64,000 bases of DNA. Origin: Azospirillum oleiclasticum (GTDB taxonomy: Bacteria; Pseudomonadota; Alphaproteobacteria; Azospirillales; Azospirillaceae). The stretch's first letter is position 1, and each line of letters starts with the position of its first letter. Below the pieces are notes generated by a model. It saw only the letters and a list, made by a program, of their open reading frames with translations, searched no databases and was not told where the DNA came from. This document shows, piece by piece, positions 34,113-42,940 of the stretch. The position numbers were made by a program, and so were the translations under genes. The stretch is taken from NCBI RefSeq assembly GCF_013423485.1, contig NZ_JABFFR010000028.1, positions 1-64,000 of the forward strand. Direction: 5' to 3'.

Positions 34113-35117
34113 TCAGTGGTAGCCACCGGTGACCTTGCCGCGGAACACCCAGTAGCTGTAGGCGGTGTAGGCCAGCACCGCCGGGATCAGGAAGGCCATG
34201 CCGACGAGCAGGAAGACCTGCGTCTCCGGCGGGGCGGCGGCCTGCCACACCGTGTGGCTGTAGGGAATCAGGTAGGGCCACAGGCTGACCACCAGCCCGC
34301 CGAAGGACATCAGGAACAGCCCCAAGGCCAGGAAGAAGGGTTGCCGCTCCCGCCAGCGGTCGAGCGAGCGCCACAGCCACAGCGCCAGCAGCGCGGTGAC
34401 CACGGGAACCGGGGTCAGCCAGAACAGGTTGGGCGTGGAGAACCAGCGCTCGGCGATCCGCGGGTCGAGCAGCGGCGTCCACACGCTCACCACCAGGATG
34501 CCGGCGAGGACCGCCAGCAGCAGCCGGCGTGCCACACCGTAGCACCAGCCCTGCAACGGCCCGGTGGTGCGCCAGATCAGCCAGGTCGCCCCCAGCAGCC
34601 CATAGCCCGCCACCAGCGCCAGCCCGCAGAACAGGCTGAAGGGGGTCGCCCAGTCCCACATGCCGCCGGCGAAGTGCCGCCCCTCGATCGTGATGCCCTG
34701 GAGGTAGGCGCCGAGCACCACCCCCTGCGCCAGGGTGGCGACCAGCGAGCCGCCGAAGAAGGCGGTGTTCCACAAGCCGCGGCTGCGCCCCGCCTTGAAG
34801 CGGAACTCGAAGGCCACGCCGCGGAAGACCAGGGCGATCAGCATCGCCAGCAGCGGCAGATACATGGCCGGCAGCACGGTGGCGTAGGCGATGGGGAAGG
34901 CCGCGAACAGTCCGGCCCCGCCCAGCACCAGCCAGGTCTCGTTGAAGTCCCACACCGGGGCGACGGAGTTCATCATCACGTCGCGGTCGGCGTCGCCGGC
35001 GACGAAGGGGAACAGGATGCCGATGCCCAGGTCGAACCCGTCCATCAGCACATACATGACCACGGCCAGCCCGATGATGCCGACCCAGGCGAGGGTAAGG
35101 AGGCTCCAGTCTTCCAT
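34113..35117 (-). CDS. cydB: Cytochrome bd-type quinol oxidase subunit II
   Basis: This 334-residue inner-membrane subunit has about eight to nine hydrophobic segments. MDGFDLGIGILFPF near the N-terminus and NSVAPVWDFNETWLVLGG (conserved Trp/Asn-rich loop) mark the family. It pairs with the preceding subunit I; its ATG lies 5 bases after the subunit I stop. It ends at 34113, upstream of the fixA promoter but read toward it, so transcripts from here may reach the UAS region. Confidence 0.93.
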   Translation of the reverse strand: MEDWSLLTLAWVGIIGLAVVMYVLMDGFDLGIGILFPFVAGDADRDVMMNSVAPVWDFNETWLVLGGAGLFAAFPIAYATVLPAMYLPLLAMLIALVFRGVAFEFRFKAGRSRGLWNTAFFGGSLVATLAQGVVLGAYLQGITIEGRHFAGGMWDWATPFSLFCGLALVAGYGLLGATWLIWRTTGPLQGWCYGVARRLLLAVLAGILVVSVWTPLLDPRIAERWFSTPNLFWLTPVPVVTALLALWLWRSLDRWRERQPFFLALGLFLMSFGGLVVSLWPYLIPYSHTVWQAAAPPETQVFLLVGMAFLIPAVLAYTAYSYWVFRGKVTGGYH

Positions 35118-35122
35118 CGTCG

Positions 35123-36544
35123 TCACTCCGCCGGTTCGGCGCGTTCGTCGGTGACCGACAGCGGCCGTTTGGGCCGCGGCACATCGTTCTCCGCCGGCTG
35201 AGCCTGGTCGAAGGTCGGCGACTGCGGCCCCTTGCGCAGCAGGCGCACGAGGTAATAGGTCCCGAACAGGTAGATGAAGGCGTAGACGACGACGAAGGTG
35301 GTCAGCGAGGTCAGCGCCGCCCCGGTGGTGAGCGCGGGCGTCACGCTGTCGCCGGTGCGCAGCAGCCCGTAGACGGTCCAGGGCTGGCGCCCGACCTCCG
35401 TGGTGAACCAGCCGCAGAGGATGGCGACGAAACCCAGCGGCGTGCAGGCGACGACCACCCGCTGGAACCAGCGGGCGCTCTCCAGCCGGCCGGTCAGCCG
35501 CAGGACCACGTGCAGCACAGCCACCCCCAGCAGGACAAAGCCGATGCCGACCATGATGCGGAACGCGTAGAAGGGGATCAGCACCGGCGGCCGGTCCTCC
35601 GGCGCGAACTGCTTCAGGCCGGGCACCACCCCGTTCCAGTCGTGGGTCAGGATCAGGCTGGACAGGCCGGGGATCGCCAGCTCGTACCGGTTGGTCTCGG
35701 CGGCCTCGTCGGGGACGGCGAACAGGATCAGCGGCGCTCCGGACCCGCCCTCCCAATGGCCCTCCATGGCGGCGATCTTGGCCGGCTGGTGCTCCAGCGT
35801 GTTCAGCCCGTGCAGGTCGCCCAGGAATATCTGGAGCGGCGCCAGCACGGTCAGCATGGCGAGCGCCATGGAATAGCCGATCCAGCCCTCCCGCTCGTGC
35901 CGGCGGCGCAGCAGATACCAGGCGCTGAAGCCCGCCACCACCAGGCTGGTGGTCAGGAACATCGCCGTCAGCATGTGGGCGAGGCGGTAGGGGAAGGACG
36001 GGTTGAACACCACCTCCCACCAGTCCAGCACATAGAAGCGCCCATCCGCCCGCAGCTCCGCCCCGGCCGGTGTGTGCATCCAGCTGTTGGCCGACAGGAT
36101 CCAGAAGCTGGAGATCAGCGTGCCGAGTGCTACGAGGCAGCAGGCCATGAAATGGATGCCCTTCGGCACCCGGCTGCGCCCGAACAGCATGATGCCGAGG
36201 AAGGCCGCCTCCAGGAAGAAGGCGGTCACCACCTCGTACTGGATCAGCGGCCCCAGCACATTGCCGACGATGTCCGACCAGCGGCTCCAGTTGGTGCCGA
36301 ACTGGTAGGACATGACGATGCCCGACACCACGCCCATGCCGAAGGAGATGGCGAAGATCTTCGTCCAGAACTCCGACAGGCTGCGCAGCATCGCCCGGCC
36401 GGTCATCAGCCAGCGCGCCTCCAGCACCACGATCCAGCAGGCCAGCCCGACCGTGAAGGACGGAAACAGGATGTGGAACGAGATGGTGAAGGCGAACTGG
36501 ATGCGGGAGAGGATCAGCGGATCGAGGTCCATGCGCGCATCCAT
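35123..36544 (-). CDS. cydA: Cytochrome bd-type quinol oxidase subunit I, CIO type
   Basis: This 473-residue heme-bearing subunit oxidises quinol and reduces oxygen to water. RIQFAFTISFHILFPSF at the N-terminus carries the conserved His; the Gln loop near residues 230-310 is short, and GWFTTEVGRQPWTVYG with GLLRTGDSVTP follows. The short loop and this motif fit the cyanide-insensitive (CioA/AppC-like) branch rather than E. coli CydA. No cydX-like small gene was seen after cydB. Start 36544 or 36532 is unresolved. Confidence 0.9.
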   Translation of the reverse strand: MDARMDLDPLILSRIQFAFTISFHILFPSFTVGLACWIVVLEARWLMTGRAMLRSLSEFWTKIFAISFGMGVVSGIVMSYQFGTNWSRWSDIVGNVLGPLIQYEVVTAFFLEAAFLGIMLFGRSRVPKGIHFMACCLVALGTLISSFWILSANSWMHTPAGAELRADGRFYVLDWWEVVFNPSFPYRLAHMLTAMFLTTSLVVAGFSAWYLLRRRHEREGWIGYSMALAMLTVLAPLQIFLGDLHGLNTLEHQPAKIAAMEGHWEGGSGAPLILFAVPDEAAETNRYELAIPGLSSLILTHDWNGVVPGLKQFAPEDRPPVLIPFYAFRIMVGIGFVLLGVAVLHVVLRLTGRLESARWFQRVVVACTPLGFVAILCGWFTTEVGRQPWTVYGLLRTGDSVTPALTTGAALTSLTTFVVVYAFIYLFGTYYLVRLLRKGPQSPTFDQAQPAENDVPRPKRPLSVTDERAEPAE

Positions 36545-36699
36545 CGGCGTCGGCCGCCGCCGATGGGCGGGGCCTGGGTGGGTGGTGGGGCGGGGCCGTC
36601 GCCCGCCCCACGCACAACACCGGTGGATGGCCGTGTGCTCCGAACCTGCGGCATTGCGCCGCGGTCACCGACCTTTCGCGGCGGCTGGCGCTGCCGGGA

Positions 36700-38229
36700 T
36701 CAGAAGCGCGGCTTCCACACCGTCGGCAGCAGCTTCACCCAGACGACCTGGATCTGGTCCAGGAAAGCGCCCGACCGGCCGCGGAAGCCGAGCAGCACCT
36801 GTCCAGCCTCGGCCGTCCACCCAAACGGGCTGGCCCCGTGGGGGACCCCTCCGGCGGTGGAATGCTTCGCGGCCGTCCTGACGGTCATCTGGTCCACATA
36901 GACGCCCGCCTCGCCGGAGACCTCGACGATCCGGTCGCCGTTCTCCAGGAAGAGTTCGTACCCTGCCGTGTGGTCTTCCCCGCCATGGACCTTGCGCAGC
37001 CCGGTCGCCTCGTCCACGCCCTGGTAGGTGACGATCAGCGCCGTCACGAACTCGCCGGTGTGGAATTTGATGCTGGAGATGCGGGCGCATTTGCCGATGA
37101 AGTCGCCGACCTTACCCACGTCGTCGAAGGGGGCGACGTTGTTGCCGCCCCAGGCCTCGGACTGGCCGCTCTCGAAGCTCACACTGGGCAGGCCCTCGGC
37201 CAGCGAGGGCAGCGCCGGCTTGGTGAAGGAGGCCAAAGGGTCGTTCCCGAAACCGGTCATCTGCCCGTCCAGCGCCTTCAGGTCGGCGGTCGCCTTGTCC
37301 TTGACCTCCTCCATCCGGGGATCGGAGAAGCCATAGGTTTCGTGGATGGCGTTGATCGACTCGAGCTGGCTGATCAGGTCCTGCACCCGCGCACGGTCGC
37401 TGTAGATACCTTCCGAATATCCGGTTCCGACCAGATAGTTGCGGTTCGCCGCGATGGTCTCGAAAGAACGCCCCGGCAGCAGGTTCTCGTAGCCGGTCGT
37501 CGAAAAGCGGATGATCGACGGCTTATCGACCGTGATCGTCGGGAACTTCCGTGCGAACTCGATCATGGATTCGATGCCCGGCAATTCGATGCTGTCGACC
37601 CCGAAGGTCTTCTGCTTCAGGACGACGCGGGCTTTGATCTTCTGGAAGAAGCTGGTCAGGTTGGATTGGAGACCAGCGTCGAAACTGAAGGCGGACATCA
37701 GCCCGTGCGCCGATACCTCGGTCATCACCGACTGGTGTTCGGATTCGGAATTCAGGAATATCGTGAAAATTGCAATGTATTCGGCTCCGACTGTCAAGGA
37801 GGAAATGAAAGAATCTCCGTACTGTTTGAAGAAATCGACCCTCTCCTCATCGGTCTGCGGCACGGCGATCCCGTCGTTCAGCCGGTAATGCGTGGCCATG
37901 TGGGTGCCGCTGACCTTGGTGCTGCGAATCATCAGATTCAGCGACCACGTGGTCCGCTGGGTGTTCTTGACGAACCGGACCTTCTCGCTGACGCCGAAAA
38001 GCCCCACGCCGACACTGGCGGACTGGGTGATGTCGGTGCTGTCGCTCAAGGTTTCGAAGTCGGCGCACAGTTGCAGGAGCAACGAACTTTCCGACCCTAC
38101 CGTTTGATAATCCCCGGTGACCGCGGTGTTGCGTGCCGTCCCCTGCACCGAATCGATGCCCAGGAACAGGATCGAGGTGTCGGCCGGAGGATCCACGGGC
38201 CCCTGGCTGGAAGCGTCGGTCGTCGCCAT
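36700..38229 (-). CDS. MACPF-like protein with C-terminal jacalin-type lectin domain
   Basis: The 509-residue protein has no signal peptide. Residues about 40-250 resemble a membrane-attack-complex/perforin fold: YGDSFISSLTVGAEYIAIF (137-155) matches the YG-x-H/S-F signature region, followed by an amphipathic stretch. Residues about 365-509 look like a jacalin-type lectin: FIGKCARISSIKFHTGEF and YELFLENG, then GWTAEAGQVLLGFRGRSG. Such proteins in other bacteria are pore formers or surface binders. The middle part has more A+T than its neighbours, suggesting acquisition. The MACPF call is tentative; the lectin call is better supported. Confidence 0.5.
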   Translation of the reverse strand: MATTDASSQGPVDPPADTSILFLGIDSVQGTARNTAVTGDYQTVGSESSLLLQLCADFETLSDSTDITQSASVGVGLFGVSEKVRFVKNTQRTTWSLNLMIRSTKVSGTHMATHYRLNDGIAVPQTDEERVDFFKQYGDSFISSLTVGAEYIAIFTIFLNSESEHQSVMTEVSAHGLMSAFSFDAGLQSNLTSFFQKIKARVVLKQKTFGVDSIELPGIESMIEFARKFPTITVDKPSIIRFSTTGYENLLPGRSFETIAANRNYLVGTGYSEGIYSDRARVQDLISQLESINAIHETYGFSDPRMEEVKDKATADLKALDGQMTGFGNDPLASFTKPALPSLAEGLPSVSFESGQSEAWGGNNVAPFDDVGKVGDFIGKCARISSIKFHTGEFVTALIVTYQGVDEATGLRKVHGGEDHTAGYELFLENGDRIVEVSGEAGVYVDQMTVRTAAKHSTAGGVPHGASPFGWTAEAGQVLLGFRGRSGAFLDQIQVVWVKLLPTVWKPRF

Positions 38230-38463
38230 GGTGATCGTTCTCTCCGTTTGTTCGCGCTCATGGACGTCCTGGCGTCACGCATGCACGGAGAAAATTGTAT
38301 TCAGGTCATTTGGGGAATCCAAACTGCATTTGTCGACAATCATAGGGAGCTGCCGAAACCGGATGATCCGGCATCGGCACCGCGCAGGGCCGCCGCCCGC
38401 GCCGGGAACAGGGCCTGTCTTCGAACGGTCGTCACCCGGAAAAGCTGGAGACCGGGGCCATCG

Positions 38464-38664
38464 TCATGACCGGCTCCCGCCGCGGCCCCCGCCGCCGGCC
38501 ATCAGCGCCAGGATCCACAGCGGCGGGGCCATCAGGAAGGGGGAGGTGGCGACCAGCATGGACGCCGGCCAGACCTCCAGCGCCACGCGGTTCCACTCGG
38601 CCATCAGGCGGAGCGCCGCGGCCGGGCCGGTGAAGGGAGTGACGGGGGTGTTGGGAGTGGACAT
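38464..38664 (-). CDS. Small hydrophobic protein, unknown
   Basis: This 66-residue product begins MSTPNTPVTPFTG and has two hydrophobic stretches (VWPASMLVATSPFLMAPP and LWILALMAGGG) that could cross or coat the membrane. AAGGA lies 12 bases before the ATG. The 234-bp gap to the upstream lectin gene holds no other gene. It may be unrelated to that gene. Confidence 0.5.
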   Translation of the reverse strand: MSTPNTPVTPFTGPAAALRLMAEWNRVALEVWPASMLVATSPFLMAPPLWILALMAGGGGRGGSRS

Positions 38665-38802
38665 GGTGAGGTGGTCCTTATCCGGCGCGCGCGGTGATGG
38701 CATACTGCATAACCCGGAACGGGCATGGGCGTCGCCGCGCTTGACCGCGCGATCGATTTTTCCCAAATCCGGCAGGGCAATGGTCGTGTGGGGTCTTGGC
38801 TC

Positions 38803-39876
38803 ATGGTCGGTAGGGTTCGGGCGGTGTTGGCCGCGGTCACGGTGGCGGTGACGATGGGGAGTGCCGCGCCGGCGCAGACGGCGCTGCCGCCGGCGGTGAA
38901 CGGTGTCACCACCATCGCGCCCATGCTGGCGACGGTGACGCCGGCGGTGGTCAACATCGCGGTCACCCAGCGGGCACCCCAGGTGGACAACCCGCTGCTG
39001 CGCGACCCCTTCTTCCGCCGCTTCTTCAACATCCCCGACCAGCCGCAGGGCCGGCCGCGCAACAGCGCCGGCTCGGGTGTGATCGTCGATGCGGCGCGCG
39101 GCTACGTCATCACCAACCACCATGTGGTCGCCAACGGCCAGGACATCACGGTCACGCTGAAGGACCGCCGGCAGTTCAAGGCGCGGCTGGTGGGATCGGA
39201 TTCCGCCACCGACATCGCCGTGCTGAAGATCGACGCGCGCAACCTGACGGCGCTGTCCTGGGGCGATTCCGACCGGTTGCAGGTCGGCGACTTCGTGGTC
39301 GCCATCGGCAATCCGTTCGGGCTGGGCCAGACGGTGACCTCGGGCATCGTCTCGGCACTCGGCCGCAGCGGGCTACGCGTGGAAGGCTACGAGGATTTCA
39401 TCCAGACCGACGCCTCCATCAACCCCGGCAACTCCGGCGGCGCGCTGGTCAGCTTTGGCGGGGAGCTGGTGGGGATCAACACGGCGATCATCGGCCCGGC
39501 CGGCGGTTCGGTCGGCATCGGCTTCGCGGTGCCGGTCAGCATCGTGCGCGCGGTGATGGACCAGATCATCGAGTATGGCGAGGTGCGGCGCGGCCGGCTG
39601 GGCGTGGCGCTCCAGGACCTCACGCCCGACCTCGCCGAGAGCCTGAACATGACCGGCGATGAGGGTGCGCTGATCGCCGCGGTGGAGCAGGGCTCCCCCG
39701 CCGAGCGCGCCGGGGTGCGCAGCGGCGACGTGGTGGTGGCGGTGGACGGCCGCCCGATCCGCAGCGCCACCGACCTGCGCAACCGCGTCGGGCTGATCCG
39801 TGCCGGCTCGCCGGTCAATCTGGAGGTTCTGCGCGGCGGCGGGCGGCGCAGCCTGACCGTGCGCACCGCCCGCTGA
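38803..39876 (+). CDS. DegP/DegQ-type trypsin-like serine protease, one PDZ domain
   Basis: The 357-residue protein has a signal peptide (MVGRVRAVLAAVTVAVTMG...AAPAQ), then a trypsin-like domain with His in TNHHVVANG, Asp in SATDIAVLKI and Ser in NPGNSGGALV. One PDZ domain follows (about residues 260-357, GVALQDLTPDLAESL). It should degrade misfolded periplasmic proteins. One PDZ domain fits DegS or short DegQ-type proteases rather than two-PDZ DegP. The start at 38803 is chosen for the signal peptide; 38725 is an alternative. A hypothetical gene follows 8 bases later. Confidence 0.85.
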   Translation: MVGRVRAVLAAVTVAVTMGSAAPAQTALPPAVNGVTTIAPMLATVTPAVVNIAVTQRAPQVDNPLLRDPFFRRFFNIPDQPQGRPRNSAGSGVIVDAARGYVITNHHVVANGQDITVTLKDRRQFKARLVGSDSATDIAVLKIDARNLTALSWGDSDRLQVGDFVVAIGNPFGLGQTVTSGIVSALGRSGLRVEGYEDFIQTDASINPGNSGGALVSFGGELVGINTAIIGPAGGSVGIGFAVPVSIVRAVMDQIIEYGEVRRGRLGVALQDLTPDLAESLNMTGDEGALIAAVEQGSPAERAGVRSGDVVVAVDGRPIRSATDLRNRVGLIRAGSPVNLEVLRGGGRRSLTVRTAR

Positions 39877-39883
39877 CCGCCGG

Positions 39884-40612
39884 ATGCCGCCCTCTCCACC
39901 CATCCGGCCGCAGCCGCCCCGGCAGCCGCTGTCCCCCGCCCAGCGCCAGCGCGAGGTGGCGAAGCTGCTGCTGCGGCTGGACGAGATGGTCAAGCAGTCG
40001 TCCGACCTGTCGGTGCAGGCGCGCGAGCGGGTGTCCACCGGCGGGCTCGACCGCTACCGCCGATTCACCAAGAAGGTCCGCGATTTCTTCGCGCTCGCCT
40101 CGGTGACGGAGGAGAAGATCTACGCCTCGCCCGAGCTGGCGGAATCCTCCATGGCGACGGCGCTCGATCGCATGCACGCCCGCATGGTGGTGCAGTTCGT
40201 CGAGGGCAGTGCGGCCTTCTTCGACCTTTACAGCCGGGTCAAGCACCTGCCGCTCGGCACCTTCGAGATCTGCGGCGTGGAGCTGCGCGGCGTGCTGGAG
40301 ATCCGCAAGTTCCTCGACGATTCCCGCTACGAGGGGGAGCGCGGTCGGGCGCTCCAGCTCCAGGCCGACCGCATCGTGCGTCTGGTGCAGGGGGTGATGG
40401 ACCGCTCCATGCCCCTGCCCGATTTCGGCGACCAGCCCAGCATCGGCCCCAAGGGGCAGGCCAAGCGCCCGCTCAAGGCCCCGCCCCGTCCGGCCGCTCC
40501 GCCCCCACCGCCACCCCCACCCGAACCGGAGCCGGAGGAGGCGGAGGACGATCCGGAGGCGCATCCCCTGACCCTGATGTCGTGGGACGACGTGAAGGAC
40601 GGGGAGGAGTAG
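39884..40612 (+). CDS. Unknown helical protein with Pro-rich tail
   Basis: The 242-residue protein has a helical middle (QREVAKLLLRLDEMVKQSS; DRYRRFTKKVRDFFALASV) and a long C-terminal Pro/Glu-rich tail with eight prolines in a row. No signal peptide is present. It begins 7 bases after the Deg-type protease stop, so they probably share an mRNA. No family was recognised. Confidence 0.65.
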   Translation: MPPSPPIRPQPPRQPLSPAQRQREVAKLLLRLDEMVKQSSDLSVQARERVSTGGLDRYRRFTKKVRDFFALASVTEEKIYASPELAESSMATALDRMHARMVVQFVEGSAAFFDLYSRVKHLPLGTFEICGVELRGVLEIRKFLDDSRYEGERGRALQLQADRIVRLVQGVMDRSMPLPDFGDQPSIGPKGQAKRPLKAPPRPAAPPPPPPPPEPEPEEAEDDPEAHPLTLMSWDDVKDGEE

Positions 40613-40624
40613 TTTACGCCGCGC

Positions 40625-40876
40625 TCAATCGTGATGGCGGTGGCCGCGGCCGCGCCGGTTGTCGCCGTCGTCGGTCAGCGCCCCGATGGCGGCACCCGCG
40701 GCACCGCCCACCAGACCGCCGACCAGCGCGCTGCCGCCGGCCACGGCACCGACCACCGCGCCGCCGGCGGCCCCCACCGCACCACCCGTCAGCGCCCGGT
40801 TCTCACGCGACGTGAGCGAGCAGCCGGACAGGAGAAAGGCGCCGAGCACGACCGCGGAAAGCGTCCTGATCATCAT
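40625..40876 (-). CDS. Glycine-zipper lipoprotein
   Basis: This 83-residue protein has a lipobox (LLSGC at about residues 14-18) after a short hydrophobic n/h-region, so it should be lipidated. The mature part is a glycine-zipper (GGAVGAAGGAVVGAVAGG), as in small outer-membrane proteins that form helical bundles. The tail DNRRGRGHRHHD is His/Arg-rich. The start at 40876 or 40873 is undecided. Confidence 0.75.
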   Translation of the reverse strand: MMIRTLSAVVLGAFLLSGCSLTSRENRALTGGAVGAAGGAVVGAVAGGSALVGGLVGGAAGAAIGALTDDGDNRRGRGHRHHD

Positions 40877-41017
40877 CCACCCAGTGATTGTTGCGGCCCC
40901 GGCCATGCCGGTTCGCCGCTCATGCAGGGGAATGAACGTCGGTGTCGGGCGGATTGTTCCAAATTCGTCCGTCAGGAAGGGGTGTCCTCCCCCGTTCGGG
41001 GGAGGTTCATACCCGGA

Positions 41018-41230
41018 TCAGCGCTTGTTCAGCAGCGGATCCTCGCCTTTGCTGTGGTTCTTGCCGGCCTCTTCGGCACGGCGCAGCTCGGCCCCTTCCG
41101 GTCCGTCCACGGCGTCCTTGGCACGCTGGGCGTCACCCTGGACGTCGTGGTTCTTCACATGGTCCTTGACGCCTTCGACATACTGGCGATCGGCGGTGCG
41201 GTTGCCTTCACCCTCGTTGCGCTGGGCCAT
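41018..41230 (-). CDS. Small hydrophilic protein, unknown
   Basis: This 70-residue protein is charged and probably unstructured (QRNEGEGNRTADRQYVEG..., ending GKNHSKGEDPLLNKR). GGAGGAAG lies 4 bases before the ATG, giving a strong ribosome-binding site. Small hydrophilic proteins like this are common in alphaproteobacterial stress regulons, but no family was recognised. Confidence 0.65.
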   Translation of the reverse strand: MAQRNEGEGNRTADRQYVEGVKDHVKNHDVQGDAQRAKDAVDGPEGAELRRAEEAGKNHSKGEDPLLNKR

Positions 41231-41291
41231 CGCTTCCTCCTCGGTTGATGAACGAGGGGACAACCCGGCGGCGGGGTGAAGGTTTCCGCGC

Positions 41292-42080
41292 CTACCCCTC
41301 CATGCCCAGCGTCTTCAGCGTCTCCACCCGGATTTCCTCGGTCAGCCGTTCCTTGTAGGCGGCGAAGGCGGCGGTGGTCTTGATCCTGTAGGAACGCGGG
41401 TGCGGCAGGTCGATGGCGATGTCGCACTTGATGCGGCCGGGGCGGGCGGACATGACCACCACGCGGCTGGCCATGAAGATCGCCTCGTCGATGTCGTGGG
41501 TGACGAACAGCACGGTCTTGCGGTGCTGCTCCCACACCCCCAGCAGCAGCTCCTGCATCACCTCCCGCGTCTGGTGGTCGAGCGCGCCGAAGGGCTCGTC
41601 CAGAAGCAGGATCTTTGGATCGTTGGCGAGCGCCCGGGCCAGCGCGGTGCGCTGCTGCATGCCGCCCGAAAGCTGGCTCGGCATGTGGTTCTCGAAGCCC
41701 TTCAGCCCGACCTGGGCCAGGAAGCGGTCGGCCACCGCGAGCTGCTCGGCGCGCGGCACCCCGCGCTCGCGCAGGCCGAAGCACACGTTGTCGCGCACGT
41801 TCAGCCAGGGGAACAGGGTGTAGGACTGGAACACCATGCCGCGGTCGGGGCCGGGCCGGGTCACCGGCTGGCCGTCCAGCAGCACCGTGCCCTCGGTCGG
41901 CGTCTCCAGCCCCGCCACGATGCGCAGCATGGTGGATTTGCCGCAGCCCGACGGGCCCAGCACGGTGATGAAGTCGTTGTCCGCCACCTCCAGGCTGGTG
42001 GGCTCCAGCGCGCGGGTGGGGGCGGCCCCCCGGCGGGCGGGGAACTGCTTGGAAACGCCGCGGATCGACAGCTTGCTCAT
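41292..42080 (-). CDS. NitT/TauT-type ABC transporter ATPase
   Basis: This 262-residue ATPase has Walker A GPSGCGKST, Q-loop FQSYTLFPW, signature LSGGMQQRTALAR and Walker B ILLLDEPFGALD. The D-loop and switch His (FVTHDIDEA) are intact. It powers import by the adjacent permease. FPWLNVRDNV places it with nitrate/sulfonate/taurine-type importers. The permease gene starts 4 bases upstream and reads in the same direction. Confidence 0.92.
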   Translation of the reverse strand: MSKLSIRGVSKQFPARRGAAPTRALEPTSLEVADNDFITVLGPSGCGKSTMLRIVAGLETPTEGTVLLDGQPVTRPGPDRGMVFQSYTLFPWLNVRDNVCFGLRERGVPRAEQLAVADRFLAQVGLKGFENHMPSQLSGGMQQRTALARALANDPKILLLDEPFGALDHQTREVMQELLLGVWEQHRKTVLFVTHDIDEAIFMASRVVVMSARPGRIKCDIAIDLPHPRSYRIKTTAAFAAYKERLTEEIRVETLKTLGMEG

Positions 42081-42084
42081 GGCC

Positions 42085-42873
42085 TCAGCGCCCCCGCGTC
42101 CAGGGGAACAGGCGGGCGTTGCCGGCCTGGAACAGGAAATCGGTGATCAGGCCGATCAGCCCGATGATGAAGATGCCGAAGATCATCTGGCCGGTGTCCA
42201 GGAAGCGTTGCGCCTCGATGATCATGTGGCCGATGCCGCGCGAGGCACCCACCAGCTCGGCCACGATGACGTAGGTCCAGGCCCAGCCGAGCACGAGGCG
42301 CAGCGCCTCGAAGATCTGCGGGGCCGCGGCCGGCAGCAGCACGCGCAGCACCACGCCGCGCCGGCTGGCGCCCAGCGTGTAGGCGGCCTCCAGCAGGTCC
42401 ATGCGGACCGAGCCGACGATCACCCCCACCATGATGACGAGCTGGAAGACCGAGCCGATGAAGATCACCAGCACCTTCTGCAGCTCGCCCACCCCCGCCC
42501 ACAGGATCAGGAGCGGGATGAAGGCCGAGGCCGGCAGGTAGCGGGCGAAGGACATGAAGCCCTGGAAGAAGGCGTCCACTGGCTTGAAGGCACCCATCAG
42601 GATGCCCAGCGGCACCGCCAGCACGGCGGCCAGCAGGAAACCGCCGACCACCCGCCCGACGGTGATCAGCACGTCGCGTGCGAAGCCGTATTCGACGAAC
42701 AGCGCCCAGCCCGAGGCCAGCGTTTCGCCGGGCGAGGCCAGGAACAGCGGCCTTACGAAGCCGCCGTAGGTGGCGATCCCCCAGCCCAGGAAGAACAGGG
42801 CGAAGCAGGCGATGCCGAGGGCCAGCCGCAAACCGGGGCCGACCGGCTTCAGCGGCGCGAAGAAGCCGTCCAT
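42085..42873 (-). CDS. NitT/TauT-type ABC transporter permease
   Basis: This 262-residue inner-membrane protein has about six hydrophobic segments. The BPD-type EAA loop lies in MDLLEAAYTLGASRRGV, which contacts the ATPase. LPASAFIPLLILWAGVGE is typical of SsuC/TauC-like permeases. It lies between the ATPase and the binding-protein genes. The substrate is not readable. Confidence 0.9.
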   Translation of the reverse strand: MDGFFAPLKPVGPGLRLALGIACFALFFLGWGIATYGGFVRPLFLASPGETLASGWALFVEYGFARDVLITVGRVVGGFLLAAVLAVPLGILMGAFKPVDAFFQGFMSFARYLPASAFIPLLILWAGVGELQKVLVIFIGSVFQLVIMVGVIVGSVRMDLLEAAYTLGASRRGVVLRVLLPAAAPQIFEALRLVLGWAWTYVIVAELVGASRGIGHMIIEAQRFLDTGQMIFGIFIIGLIGLITDFLFQAGNARLFPWTRGR

Positions 42874-42940
42874 GGGGTCCGTTGCAGTGTGGTTCTCAAA
42901 AAGGGGACGCCCCCGTCGGTGGTGCGGCGGGGGCGGGCGG

